This document shows, piece after piece, positions 40,233 to 52,744 of a stretch of DNA of 64,000 nt. A program made the position numbers and the translations under genes. Every line of letters starts with the position of its first letter. Position 1 is the first letter of the stretch. The stretch lies in the NCBI GenBank assembly GCA_016584495.1, contig WAID01000003.1, positions 1,674,001 to 1,738,000 of the forward strand, in the 5' to 3' direction. The notes under the pieces are model-generated. The model was given only the letters and a program-made list of their open reading frames with translations, searched no databases and was not told the origin of the DNA. The DNA is from Celoporthe dispersa (lineage: Eukaryota; Ascomycota; Sordariomycetes; Diaporthales; Cryphonectriaceae).

Positions 40233-43200
40233 TTCCTAAACCCCCAACGACGTGGGTTCTCTATGACTGGCCTTTAGTGCGGTTTCAGCCTCGTTGGCGG
40301 CACCACCACCACCACCTCCTTCGCTCCTCATCTCTGAAATCGGCCGCCACGCAAGAGCGAGGCGCCCCTGTTTGTCAGATTCCACGAGAAGGAAAATTTG
40401 TCATCAGGATGTGCGGTGAGTATCGGTGAGCAGCCGCATTAGAATGAAGGATTCTCGGGCATGGATGCATGCATGATCGCCTTTCGCCCTTCGCAGAGGC
40501 AGTCGACGCAAGATGATGCGAGATGTCATGGTACATCGTGGAGGACCTTTTTATCGTGCAGACATTTTTATACTCTGTGCCAGAGGAATTTGCTCTTTGC
40601 CTTTTTTTTCTCTTCTTCTCCCCGTTCTTGTTAACTCTTTTCGTGTTGCTGACGGACGGGTCTTCATGAATCGGACAAAATTTCTGCAAACCCTATAAGT
40701 CATAGGGCGCCTAAGCCTGCCACTCTCAGCAGCACTTTCACGATGTCGGGAATCGCAATAATCTCCTGCGGACTCCAAGCAGGCAGGCTACGGTGAGTCC
40801 CAAAAACTTCAGCCGCACATCTTGTGGGCAACGGACGCCTCGTACGTGTAGGCGAGGCTCAGACTCCATACACCTTCTCGAAACATGCTAAGTCGCCGAG
40901 TTATGCTACGGGCATCGGTCAGACGCAGCTGCGCTGGTACATCGGCGTCTTACAAATCCGGAACTCCGGCTTTCTATTGCTTTCCTTCTCTTCCTCTTTG
41001 CCTTAATCTCACTCATCGCCCGAGCAGCATTGATAGTCGTCCCGATCGGCTCCAAGTGGCTAAATGGTGCTCGGGGAACTGGCCGAGTCTAAGCAAGCTC
41101 AGATGCTGTCGCTAGGGGTTCTCTGCCAGTGTAAGAGGGGCTGGTAGTTCATAGCTGGGGTTCTTACCAGGGGGACCACGGGCAGTACTGATTGATTTGC
41201 ACTGCGGATCTACGGTGCAGAGCATGGCCGAAGAGCGCAAGATCGAGGTCTTCTCCATACTCCATACAGCCCCCCCCCCATCTTGCCCCGAGGAGACATG
41301 TCTCCACCACCCCCTCCCCCTCCCCCCTTCCCCCTTTGGCCCGCCCTCTGATCAGCATGAATCCTTCAATCTCTGAAGCTTTCAATCCTCCATTCTCTCG
41401 GGCTTGAGGAGGGCGTGTTGATGCCGCAATCAATTGAACACATGTTATTCAGACAGTACACTTGCTTCTCTTCCCAGTGGAAGGCCGGGCACGTTAGAGG
41501 CTTCCAGAGCTAGGGCTCAAGCCCATCCATTGACCTTACTCAACTTCATTTCCACTTGCAAGAGCATGGCTAGCCGGGTAAAGGTTATTCCTCGTCATAA
41601 AAATCGACCCTTCTGTTCCTGAGATAGGGTGGCTGGCTAGTTGCCTTGTTTTTTGTACTTGATTCTCGATCATCCATCTTCACACCGAAGCCGTAAGAGG
41701 CATTTTCTAGCATCCCATACTTTTGGTTCAGGCGTTACCCTAAATGAGTGTTTTGTTACATTAGCTCCAGAACAGGTATTGCTTTCTTTTATCAAGTATT
41801 ATTCTTATTCATGGCTGCAACCTGTGGCGCTTGAGTCTAGCAAGCCCTATCCCCATTTCTTCCACTGAAGCAGGCATCTACCTACATTCCAACAGGCTGA
41901 GCGTGCTGCAAGAGATGCAACTAGCGATAGCCCCCCCCCCACACCTCCTTTCTGACCCCTTCTTATCTGCTCATCACATTCTGAAATCCCCTCTCTTCGG
42001 ACAGAAAGCCTCTAGGGAGGTGATGACATCTCATACTCATCACAGTGACTTGGGACCGAGGTTTTCCTCTTCTGACGCCCCTTTCTGATCTCACCTACAT
42101 GAAGCTCCTTGAATCCATCAGCACATCAGGGCCCTGAGTGAGTAAGGATTGACCACCTGGGGTGAGATTTTGTGTCTGTACCTTCGACCCCTAGGCTCAA
42201 GTGTGGCTGTCAATCAGCACGTAGAGGGATGCCAGGGTGCTTACGCACTAGCCAACCCACAAACTCAGTGGCCCACCATTCATCAATAGTCCGAATCTGA
42301 CGTCTCTTTCCAATGATCTCGCGCATGCCAGGACGTCTCAAAAGTGCGGATCCGATGCGCATGTTGAATGACGATTCTGCCCAGACCCTTTCTCTCTCTC
42401 TTGTGCATTTACCGTAAGTTGATTATATGGCGTCAATACCGGGTGAGAGTAAGCACGCAAAGGCTTACTACTAGTGTGAAAAAAAAAAAAGGACAAAGCC
42501 ATGTGCCGTCCTCGAAAGCGTGCGCACATATGAGACATATGGTGCACGAGGCTTCTGCTTGTGATCCCCCCAGGCCTCTCCCATGACGAAAGAAGAGCAC
42601 ATCATGCAACCCAACAGCAGTGGTGGTGGTGGTGGGTGTTGATGGCTAGGAGTCACAAGCTACCAACAACACACCGTCATGCGATCAGCATTGTCGGCTT
42701 GGCCATCTTGTCCTCACTTTCGATTCTCTTGACCTTATATATGTCATTTGGACTTGAGGAAAATACGGCTGTGCGGGGTCAGCCAGTCCGGTGGGTGGAG
42801 TGTGGAGGTGGTGTGCAACCTAGGCGCATTATTTCTGCCTCGCCGCCGCAAACCGCGCATCAGAAACACGACTGCGATCTCCGGGCCGCTTTTCGAGAAG
42901 ATCTCCAAAGCCCAGATAGGGCTCTGGGACCCTTCTGGAAGTGTAGTCCGTGATCTACATTCTCACCCTTCTCCAGTTAGCCTCCGACGGCTACTATGGT
43001 ACCTTGTTACACCTGTCGATCAACTGCCCTGTCTCGTATGGGCGGGCGCACATAAATTTTGGGTGTGGATGTGGGGGTTGGCCTAGAACCGTTAGCAGGG
43101 AGAAGCTGCATTTTTTTTTGTGGAAAAGGCTGCAAATAGGAACCAAACGAAATTAAAAGGGACACACAATCGCGCGCACAGGTAGGGTTAGCTGTCCGCC

Positions 43201-44369
43201 TTCTCGAAGCTTGTGTAGGCGTCGCCCGGCCACCGAGAGGTAAGGCTGAAGTGAAGGGTGGTCTGTCATCAGAACAGCCTTCGGCCCAGCACGGGGCTTG
43301 GAAAGGGCGAGCTGCATAGGGAATGAGGGAGCCATGGCGGTGGTTGAACCCTCTGAAGTAGGAGTCTGATGTGCTGCATGTGGCTTGCCTGCACCTCGCG
43401 GGGCGGGAGAGTTGCTTTTCTAGAGACAGAGTGAGAGTGACCATTCAACATACGTTATTGGCATGCGACCAGAAGAATCAACCAAGAGAAATTCGTTACC
43501 TATTTCATGAAATCGACTGACATACTGACATTATCATCATCCCCCTCCGGCACAAAAAAAGAAAGAATACTAGGAAATCAATGCAAAACAGACACCAAAA
43601 TTCCCATTGTGAAGCCTGGCGCTGTAAGCCGAGCGCCACCAGCCCCCACCCCCTTTCCGCCGCCCCCTCGCCGCAACACCCAACACCCAACACCCAACAC
43701 ACCAGGCCCTAATACATAACATATCAATATTGTACCCACTCTCGACCCTTGATTCAGGCACTTGTTGAACTTCGAGTAGACAAGAACGACCAACACCAAC
43801 AGCGTTACTCTTTGGTTGAGTCCCAAAGTCCATAACACGGGGCTGATCCCGGAGTGGCGTGTCTCCAGATAATCCAGTGATCCTGTAGATTAGGAACGCC
43901 CGGGGGGGGGGGATCCGGAGGTCCGCTCTGGCCAAGAGAAGGCCGAGAAGTCTTGGAATGAGCAAGAAACTTGTCCCAGGGGGGATGTGTATCATCTTGG
44001 GAGGCAGAAACAGGCTGGCGCCGTTCTGCTGGCCGGTTGTCGTAGTCGAGTCCAATCAAGGGCCTTGCGCAAAGGTCCACCTGTGCCCTGAGACTAGACC
44101 GAGATCCCAAGCGAAGAGAGATTAGAAGTCCCAATCAGATCCAAAGAGTAAAGGGAACACAAAAGCAGGCGAGGTCCAGAAGTCCTGGGGAAATCCTCTA
44201 GGGGCTCCTAGTGAATAGCAAGTGTGTACCTCCTCCTCGGGAAATCCAACGCTCAACGCCTACAGTTGGGGGAATGTAGTCGCAGCGGCAGGCCTTGAAT
44301 CCTGATGAAGAAAGAAAGTCCATGATGTGCGATAAGCACCAACGCGCCTATCCTATGCATGTTTACGGC
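40233..44369. other. Gene-poor stretch
   Basis: About 4.1 kb with no gene I can support. Weak minus-strand candidates are 43153-43335 (MAPSFPMQLALSKPRAGPKA...) and 43805-44134. Simple repeats: an A run at 42480-42490, a CAACACC array at 43674-43702, and a G10 run at 43902-43911. Confidence 0.35.
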
Positions 44370-46700
44370 TCAGCCAGCGTCCTCTACCAACATTGAGGAG
44401 ACCTCCTCAGCCTCTGACTTGTTGCAGCCGGAGTCCGAATCGGTCATCTCGTCAAGCACGGTAGCCGTGCTGTCCGATATAGATGTTCCAGCAACCCCGG
44501 TAGACGCCTTGGACAGAGTGCCATATACGGGATAATCTCCTTGGGGGCCGAGGTCATGGTTGGCCTGAAACTGCTGGGATTCCTTGTCGTAGATGATCCA
44601 TTTTTGAAACGATGCCAGTCTTCGGGCAAGCCAGAGAACGCGTGTGCGTCGGTGTTCTCTCATTGATGAGAGTTCGAATGACTTCTCATCTTCTTCGATC
44701 TTGTCGGAGTTGAACCACTCAGCTGGGTACAGGCCCTCTACCCACAGATGGCCTCGCATAGTCCAGTCCTCAGGAAGGGGCCTCTCAGTAGGACGAGGGA
44801 ACTCTTCCGATGCGGTGTAATCGAAGTCTTTTGAATCAATAACGAGCAGATTCAAGAAGCGAGTGACTTGTGTCCATGGGAAATGGTGCTCGAGATGCTT
44901 CATGGCGGATTCGTTCTGGGCCATGTAGTACATGTAAGTGAGCCGGACGTGCAGATAGCTCATGATCTTGTTATCGCCGTAACGGTTGAACATCACATGA
45001 TCGCAATCTTTGACAAAATCCCGAATGGTGCTGAACATGTTTGACGGGACAGGTTCGACGTCAGTCTCCGCGCTATCAGCTTCCGAGTCATCCATAGGCA
45101 CATCGCCGCCACCAGTCTTCGGGGCCAATGCAGCTAGAATAATATTCTTATCACCCTGTGCATTGGCATCCGTTTTGCCATATTCCAAAATCGCATTGTT
45201 ATTGGAAATCGCCATTTGACCACCTATTGTATTCCAGCCTTTAGCACACCGCGAAATGGTATGATCAAGGCGCGTGATGAACTCAGTCTTGGTAGTGTTG
45301 TACTCTGCCATCATTTGGTCCGCAGGGTTGGGAAGTGGCTTCTCCTCCTCGTTTGTATTGCTTACGAGGAAAAGGATAGCGTGCGACTTAACAAAGGTGA
45401 ACTCGAGAGGTGGCAGCTTGTGCTGGTTCCCGTTCAGGATGGGATCGAAGAGTGTAAGGATACTATCGCGTGCTGACTTGAACGGGATAGCAACACACAG
45501 GCTTTTTGAGTAATAGAAAAGCTGCTGGAAGGCGTTCGGTCTGGACAAGATCGCAAGGTGGTGGTAAAGGCGACCAGTTTCGGGGGCTCTGTCGCTAGCT
45601 TTCGCGTACCAATGCCTGCTGACACCAGTCCAGATCTCCCTGTCCCGGATATCCTCATCTTCAATAGCCATACGATACCTGCCGAGATCTCCGAGGCACT
45701 CGATCCAGGTATCTTCGAAAGACGGGACAGTTTCGTAGAGCAGGGCCATCATGGAATATGCCAGGTAGATGAAGGTAAGCATATGCTCCAGCGAGGCGGG
45801 CAGGCGAGATCGAAGCAGCTCAAGGAACGAATGGATGCCATGTCTCCACATCCTTGCCGGCATCGCGTACTTCTGAGAAAGCCTCCGGAGGGCAGGCGAG
45901 GCAGAAGGATGCTGAGAGGCGAGGAAGAAGTCGTGGTGCTCATGAAGGAGAGTCCGGTGGAGAGCAATCAGAGCCTGCCACTGTTCATTGTTGAGCTTGG
46001 CAGTGCTCTCGGCCTGTGCGCTCTGCGCGGTATCGACCTCTATGCACTTGGACTCGACCATCACGAGGCCGGCATAGATTCCCTTGACTTCTGCTACCAG
46101 CTGCTCCTGCGAGATCGGCCGTGTCTCTGGCTGGGGAATCATCACCGTAACGGATGCTGGTTCTTTCTCATCCGCAGCCTGGGCCGCGCTCGCCCGAGCT
46201 GCATGTTGTTGTCGTCTTGCCGCACCTCTTATCCTGTGCTGCGGGGTCGTGGGGGCGGCCTGGGCAGCAGGGGTGGCATTTGACTTGGGCAGGGCGGGGT
46301 CACCTTCCGTCCAGAGCCTGCCCTTCGCGGGCGGTCTCGCGATCTGGGAGATGCTGTCGCCCATATGCGCTGGCGTTGAGACGCCCTCATCACCTTCGCC
46401 ATCACCTGCGGCAGAGGTCGAGGGTGACTTCAGCCTCTTGGCAGCTGGCTCGTTGCTGGAACCGGCAATGTGCTCGGCGCTGCGACGCAGGGCGACAGAC
46501 TGCTGCGGTTCTGCATTGGCCCCGTCGTTTTCTGCCTGGCCGCGGTCCCTAGCTGAGGCTGGTTGCTCACTAGCGTAACGTGTCAGCTGAAAAATGCTCT
46601 TTTCCTCTTGGGAAAATGATACATTGGACCCGGTTCTCCGTACTTACCTCCGAGCCTGACGTCTCAATGCCTTGTTGAAATTATTGACGATGTGGGCCAT
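44370..46700 (-). CDS. EST1-like DNA/RNA-binding domain protein (SMG7/EBS1-type)
   Basis: Two exons on the minus strand, 46648-46700 (MAHIVNNFNKALRRQAR) and 44370-46569. The 78-nt intron has donor GTAAGT, GCTGAC branch and TAG acceptor, in phase, giving 750 residues. The methionine at 46364 is internal. After a disordered Ala/Ser/Glu-rich N-terminus comes a 14-3-3-like/TPR helical region (QWQALIALHRTLLHEHHDFF, LRRLSQKYAMPARMWRHGIH). It is followed by the Est1 DNA/RNA-binding block SRHWYAKASDRAPETGRLYH, HLAILSRPNAFQQLFYYSKS and PFKSARDSILTLF. In this family these domains bind telomerase RNA or phospho-UPF1 in nonsense-mediated decay. No PIN nuclease domain follows, so it is SMG7/EBS1-like rather than SMG6-like. 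Filamentous fungi often carry several such paralogs. The acidic C-terminus (TDSDSGCNKSEAEEVSS) is likely disordered. Confidence 0.85.
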
Positions 46701-49700
46701 GGTTCGATACCTCGGAGCGATACGGCCTTGTCGGACAACACTTGACAGCTGTTCAGGACGGTGTAGAGGTGCAGGAAGGAGATGGTTGAATGGTTGGAAG
46801 CCCAGCCCAGATCTTGGAGCTACCCGCAAGGGGTCTAAAAGAAAAAACGGGCTTCACTAAGTCGTGGTAACAACTCCATGTATCGGCGCTGAAACGGGGT
46901 GTTGTGCTCTTGACAACACAGCCAAGTTGTGTTGATGATGGAAATGAAGATTATCCCGTCATAAAGTCGAGACCAGCAGGACCTTATAAATAAGTCTTCT
47001 TTGTGGTTCGCGGCCAACAGAGAGTGCTACCAAAACATGCAGGACTAGCCATCTCTTAGTACCATGTACATCTGAAGGGGGGGTCTCTATGGATGTTGCT
47101 AGGGGGTCTACTATGAAACTAGTTAGCACATGTGCCAGGATGGTAGTTGCCTTGGCGAACCACGGTGGCGGACCATCCGAAATCGATGAGGCTCTGTCGA
47201 TGGCCCCTCCGCATGGGTTCTTACACCGAGAATGGTGCACCACCATCATCCCTTGCCTAACTTTAGCCCTACCAGGTAGGACTGTGGAAGCAAACCGTAC
47301 AAAAATATCAGCCATGAGGATAGCACAAACGACTTTCCCGCGAACGTTTCCAACAAGGTGTTGCTCTGGTACGCTCGCCCGTCTCATATTTGTGCAGTTG
47401 GATAGCTGCGACTAGAATAGAGTCTATAGAGGAAGGTCTGACGAGCCGCAGGCTGATTAGTACTCTCCGCAGTCTCTAGTGACCACACCGAATAGTTGTC
47501 GCTTACAAAATATTTTCTCTACTGTGCTCCCATGTATCTCTATTTTACTCATTTTTATCTTCTCCCCCTGCTTGCAGGAAGGGAGGAGGGGCCAGGGCCC
47601 GTCGGCTGCTGACTGTTTCAGTAATTACTCAGGTTCAATCTGTTGTAGAAGCACATCCGGGCCTCCTGTGTAGGACAGTTCGGGCACTGGGCCCTTGTAC
47701 CACGGCTGATGTTAAAAATAAAATGCATGTCATTCAAGAGAAACCTATCACTCTATCTCTCAGTAGGCACCGTTGCACACATGTAGTTGACAGGAAGTCC
47801 CTATGTCCTCAAGACATAGAAGTCTGGGGGGAAGAGATCAGGGCGGGTGATGTATCTTTGTATATAGTTACATAGCAGTCGGGTAATTCTTGGTGATCAA
47901 CATCGACACGAGATGGTTCAAAAGTCACATGGGCCTCAGCTGCCTTCAGCTCTCTCTAATGTGATGTTTTGAGATACCTAGGCGTGGATCAGACACGGCC
48001 GTTCGCCCTCTTGGTGTACTTATGCAACTCTCTTTCTCGTCTTCTTCCTTCCTTTTCAAAGTAAATCCATCCAATATATTCTGTCCCGTGACTACCACAT
48101 GCAGCTGACTGTTACATCTGCCGTTATCGTTCGTGATGACGAACATACCGAACTGACCGAGAACAATCCATATTGTGCAGATAAAGGGATTCCCAACTCC
48201 AAGATCTCATGCCATAGGCTCGTAATACAAAAGTACGTCCAGTAATACAGCTAGAAGGATGTTCCTGCAAGTTCGGAAGATTGACGCCTTGTGAGAGCCT
48301 AGATCTAATTAGCAAAGCTTGCGCGTCAGAGGCTTGCTACCTCGGAATACTAAGCCCACTGTCGTACAACCTCTTGGCCAGTAAAGAACGCAACCTTTCC
48401 AGCTTAACCCGTCTCTACGAGATGATGCGAGCCAGGCAACAAGACACGAAATAAAATTAAACAGGCAGGCTGGCTTTGGTGCAGCAGGCGAAAAGTGTCG
48501 GTTAAAATTTCCCCATGAGGTCGTGGAAGGCTGAGGTGAGCAGCAAGACTTGTCGCCGCATCCATGGACCCGTCATGATATTCGTGCATATAACTGCTGA
48601 AAATCAGACCATAATCACCTCTGAACTTTTTTTTTCTACACAAAAGGCACTCAATGAGATTTGTAAAAATTTTCAACATAACATGACCACTTTACCTAGT
48701 TCACTCCACCCCATGGAACATTCAATCTTACGAGAAGACGACGGAAACAGGTGGCTCACGCTCCGAGAAGACCCGAATCCATCGCTGTCTCGGGCTCATC
48801 CCACGCCACGAGGCGCGCTCGAGTGTCCATAGGAAGTCCATATACAGGATCCTATACCGAGTTGGAAAGAAGCAAGGGAGGTGCCAAGGGAAAGGTAGCA
48901 GCAAGGGGTGGGGGGGATAGCATAGGGTGAGGTTACTCGTCTGCTCTGCGCCCCTTCCTGCTCACTACATCGAGATCGATTAATAACCTCAGCCACAGCC
49001 GGAGGCAAGTAACTCCTATGTATGAATCCATCTAGAAGGCGAAAAGAGAATCACATTATGCTGACTGTGGTTGCCAGGTCTCATCTCTTGGAAGTCTAGC
49101 CTCGACAGCTCACGTTGAAGAGTTCCCTGGCGTGCGATCCAACCTTCTCCCTCTCTGGAGTCAGTGCTGCCTACCCAGAGGGCATAGGGCCTTTGGATTA
49201 CCCCTCTCGCCTGCCTGGAGGCTGTGCTTAAGCGGGCGTAGATGGGTGGAGAAGCAGCTTGTTGCTGGACTTTGCGTATACGCTCGTGAGCTTAGAAGTA
49301 TAGACCTCTTGTGAGTACACCGAGCACATGCTAAGGATAGAAGGTCTGGTAACATTGTGTCGATTGCCTATCCGCCGGCCGTCAGCCAAGGCAACCAGCT
49401 GATCCAGGAACAGGGCTGGCAGAGGGTCTGTTTAGGCTTCCTCGGGCACGAAGTCACGCGTGTCTGCCGCTATGCAAAGCCCTGATCACGATAGCCCAGC
49501 CTCTCCTGCCTGCTGATATCGTGGCTGCCCACCAGCGGTGAGCACACCCTTTTTCTTTCAGAATGAGCGAAGGAACTGGGCAGAGTCGGTGAGCGTGATT
49601 TAGATCCTAAATCATGGGTCGAGGGCGTCCCATTTGTGGGGATGCAGGCCACGATGGGGTACGGGTCAATGCCCAAGGCAAAAGGTTCGACAGTAGCCTG

Positions 49701-51539
49701 GGACAACCTACGCCCCGCGCTTCAGGCCAAAAATCTACCAAGGGCATGGCCCACCTTGATAGATGGCTGGGGAGAGCTGGGCATTGTTGCATTAGGCTCA
49801 GCTGGGCCCGCGCCTTGGACCGTTACAGCCCTGAAAAATCGGAATTGATATGGTCTTGTGCACGCCCTAAGTACTTACTGACTCAATGACAGGCAGCATG
49901 TCCCCCAGGCTAAGACTGGTTGCTTAATTCTCCGTCCTTTTATATGTGCTGTGTAAGCATGAACCCTTCATGGCGAACTTCCGGAACGTTCAGACACTGG
50001 GAGATAAGACAGCAGCCGATGGGACCCTCACGAGTGTCGTGTAGCGAGGTCTTGTCTGGTGAGGACGCCCTAAACTACTCGGGTCTGTTCACAGCGGTGA
50101 GCGCTGCTAGTACAATACCGTGGGACTCGAGATCGACAAGGCTTCTGCGCGCCCACATATTCCTGCGCCATGGAGATCGGAAAGAGTTCAGCTCGTCAAT
50201 CTGGGATGGATCAGACTGATCCTTCTCGATGATACCATGGTATAACTGTGCGGTGGTTGGGTGGTTCCGTGTGGCTGGGATATACTCGACAGGCCAGGCT
50301 TATGACAACGCGAGCGCTGAGGGTTTCCGCTGCCGGCCAGACTTGCAGGGTCAGGGATGCCATGTATGGGTGCCATCGCTTCAAAAGACCTACACCAATA
50401 CTCGTAGCAGGGCTGACCCTCCACACGGGCTTGGTTGGGGACGAGAACACCGCGGGAAGATGGCCCCTGCATGCGAATCGCCAATCGCTATATTTGCGGC
50501 ATCTAATTTTTAATAGCGGATCATCACCTCATACTAACACTCCATGATAGAGTAGATGAGGCGGTCGAGGTATTGAAAGAGCGTGATCAAGGTCAGACGA
50601 GTGTCGGAGATGAGTCCTATCGAAGAAGCAATACGCAGAAGGATCGCAACAAGTCTCCTTAGCTTGCGGAGATTTTGAAGACTATTCTCGAAGCTTACGC
50701 TTACTGCGGTAGCCAATTATGTTCGTGATCTTTGGAATGAGGTTCAAGAAGTAAGACAATTCTTGAGGGTATCATGGGTGCATTCGAGCCCAATAATATC
50801 CACACCACCATAGACCCTTTTTTTTCTTCTTCTTTAATCTTTTCCCCAAGTGGGTGACTCCAGGAGCCAGATCATTTTGTAGGCTCTAAGTCATGTTGTA
50901 CAGCACGTAGCGGCTGTAGCGGCTACTGCTGCTGCTGCTGCTGCTGCTAATGTTTCGCAGGTGTCCTTTGAAGACACTGCGTAACTCTCGGGATATATTT
51001 TCTGTCATTTCCAAAGCCCTTGAGTTTCGTTAGCATTTACTATTGGGTACTCAGGTTTGGTTCTGGTTGCTCTCGGCCTGTAATTAGCCTGGTTAGCCTT
51101 GAAAAGTCCCTTTTGGACAGCTATGATCCATACTTTTGCAGAAATTTTTCTCATCTTCTCGGTCTGAGTAACTCCATATGCGATGGTGCTTCGGGGCTGG
51201 TCGATAACGTGTTGTCCACAGCTTATTGACAGTGTCATCCCGCCCAACCAATATCGCCGCCTCGTTGCCGTAGGGCGGCTGAAGCAGCTCGAGTCAGGCA
51301 GGGCATACACGTACTTGTCACTCTGTCACCTGCAGTGTGCATCGTCTTGGTGCATACCCCCTCTAGGAGAGTAGGACAGCATTTGAGGTAGCAATGTTAA
51401 TAATTCGTCGACGAAGGGTGCAAGAGATAGAGGCAGACTGCTCAGATATGATCACAGACCCAGAGAGATCTGCGGCCATGGGAGGACTGATATCGTAGGG
51501 CTTAGTGGGTAACCACGCTTGTATCGATAATTGGCTGCC
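46701..51539. other. Gene-poor stretch
   Basis: Left part of a 12-kb region without clear genes. Only short ORFs without domain-like content are present. No terminal inverted repeats, transposase or reverse-transcriptase motifs were recognised by eye. Confidence 0.3.
50924..50948 (+). repeat. (CTG)n microsatellite
   Basis: About eight CTG units, outside any supported gene. Confidence 0.85.
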
Positions 51540-51767
51540 CTACAAATTGTGGTCGACAATGTGAGCATCACCTGAACGGGAACTCATCGAGTGGCTACCA
51601 GCTCGTGAGGGATGTTGCTGCCCGTCCATGAGGATGACCTCTGGCAACATATCTTCGCACCTATAACCTTCCACGATCAATACCTCTGCATTGGTAGGTG
51701 TCTCTGCATGCTCCGTATTGACAAGATGATTTCGACCTGAGGTGAAGACGGCTGGCAAGTATACCAT
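51540..51767 (-). CDS. Hypothetical 75-residue ORF
   Basis: Starts MVYLPAVFTSGRNHLVNTEH and contains NAEVLIVEGYRCEDMLPEVI. The open frame extends upstream without a stop to about 51845 (YHLVQPYTDEYYGLGRQGTT), so it may be the 3' exon of a longer gene. Protein-like composition is the only support. Confidence 0.22.
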   Translation of the reverse strand: MVYLPAVFTSGRNHLVNTEHAETPTNAEVLIVEGYRCEDMLPEVILMDGQQHPSRAGSHSMSSRSGDAHIVDHNL

Positions 51768-51845
51768 CACAAGACGTGCCGGGGTTGTACCCTGCCTTCC
51801 AAGACCGTAATACTCATCCGTATAAGGCTGAACCAGATGGTAGAC

Positions 51846-52456
51846 ACTGATTCACGGAAGAAATTGCAAGCGTGCGAAAAGCAAGAAAGAATCGTGCAGC
51901 AAAAGGACGCCAGCTGATCAGCTTCGAATTTCGAGATTGTCTACATCCTGAAACCCAATTCGGTTTAGGTCTCGCAACAATCATGTTCTATTGACATCTA
52001 AAATAGCCTTTGCTGCCGAGCCGACAGCTTTAAGGGAAATGATTGGTTCGCACACTAAACGGAATGATAGAGAAAGAACATGTGACGGGTCTGGTGGATG
52101 TGTCCTACGCTACTCGCAGCCTTATTGTATGAGTCCTTGCTTACATCTGTGGTTTGGGTGCAACGACATGCGGAATCTTCTGCACTGGCTTTGGTTATAC
52201 AATCCCGTCATTACTTGAACACACCCAGCTCGATCTTGGTCAATTACGAAAGGTACATTCAAGAAGCAGTGAATTTCTAGAAGATGGCACTATATCTATG
52301 ACGCACTAAAGCCTGGAAACTCCCCTAGACACTCAAGAAAGTACTTAGGCATGACGAAGTGAATTATGATCAGGGCTTTCAGTTATTACATGACATGCGG
52401 CAGTGTATGGTGAGCAGGTTCTGCGCTAAGCGTGCATTAACAAGCCACGTCTGGAA
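51846..52456. other. Intergenic region
   Basis: No supported feature. Confidence 0.3.
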
Positions 52457-52744
52457 CTAGGGAGACGAATTTGTCACAAAGAGACCATTAGACATGAAGG
52501 CAACTGTCGGTCGAGGTAGCATCGCAGAGTCGCACAACATGGCCAGACGATAATTCATCAGTTTTGAGGAACCTTTCCTCGCCTCCCCCTTTCCGGAGTG
52601 GTGTGGACGCGGCGGTAATTTTCGTGACAGAGGCTCGCTGATTACCTCAAATGGTAATTTGGCGTTCTGAGGTTGCAACGAAGGTAAAACGCCCGGATAT
52701 AATTGTGTCTCTGGCGTAAATATGGGTGACTGGACCCACCGCAC
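52457..52744 (-). CDS. Hypothetical 95-residue ORF
   Basis: Starts MRWVQSPIFTPETQLYPGVL and continues LPSLQPQNAKLPFEVISEPL. Natural-looking composition but no domain. It might belong with the minus-strand ORF about 700 nt further on, but no splice pair joining them was found. Confidence 0.2.
   Translation of the reverse strand: MRWVQSPIFTPETQLYPGVLPSLQPQNAKLPFEVISEPLSRKLPPRPHHSGKGEARKGSSKLMNYRLAMLCDSAMLPRPTVAFMSNGLFVTNSSP

Noticed and set aside
46084..46578. 164-residue plus-strand ORF
   Set aside because: Antisense to the Ala/Ser-rich N-terminus of the EST1-like gene.
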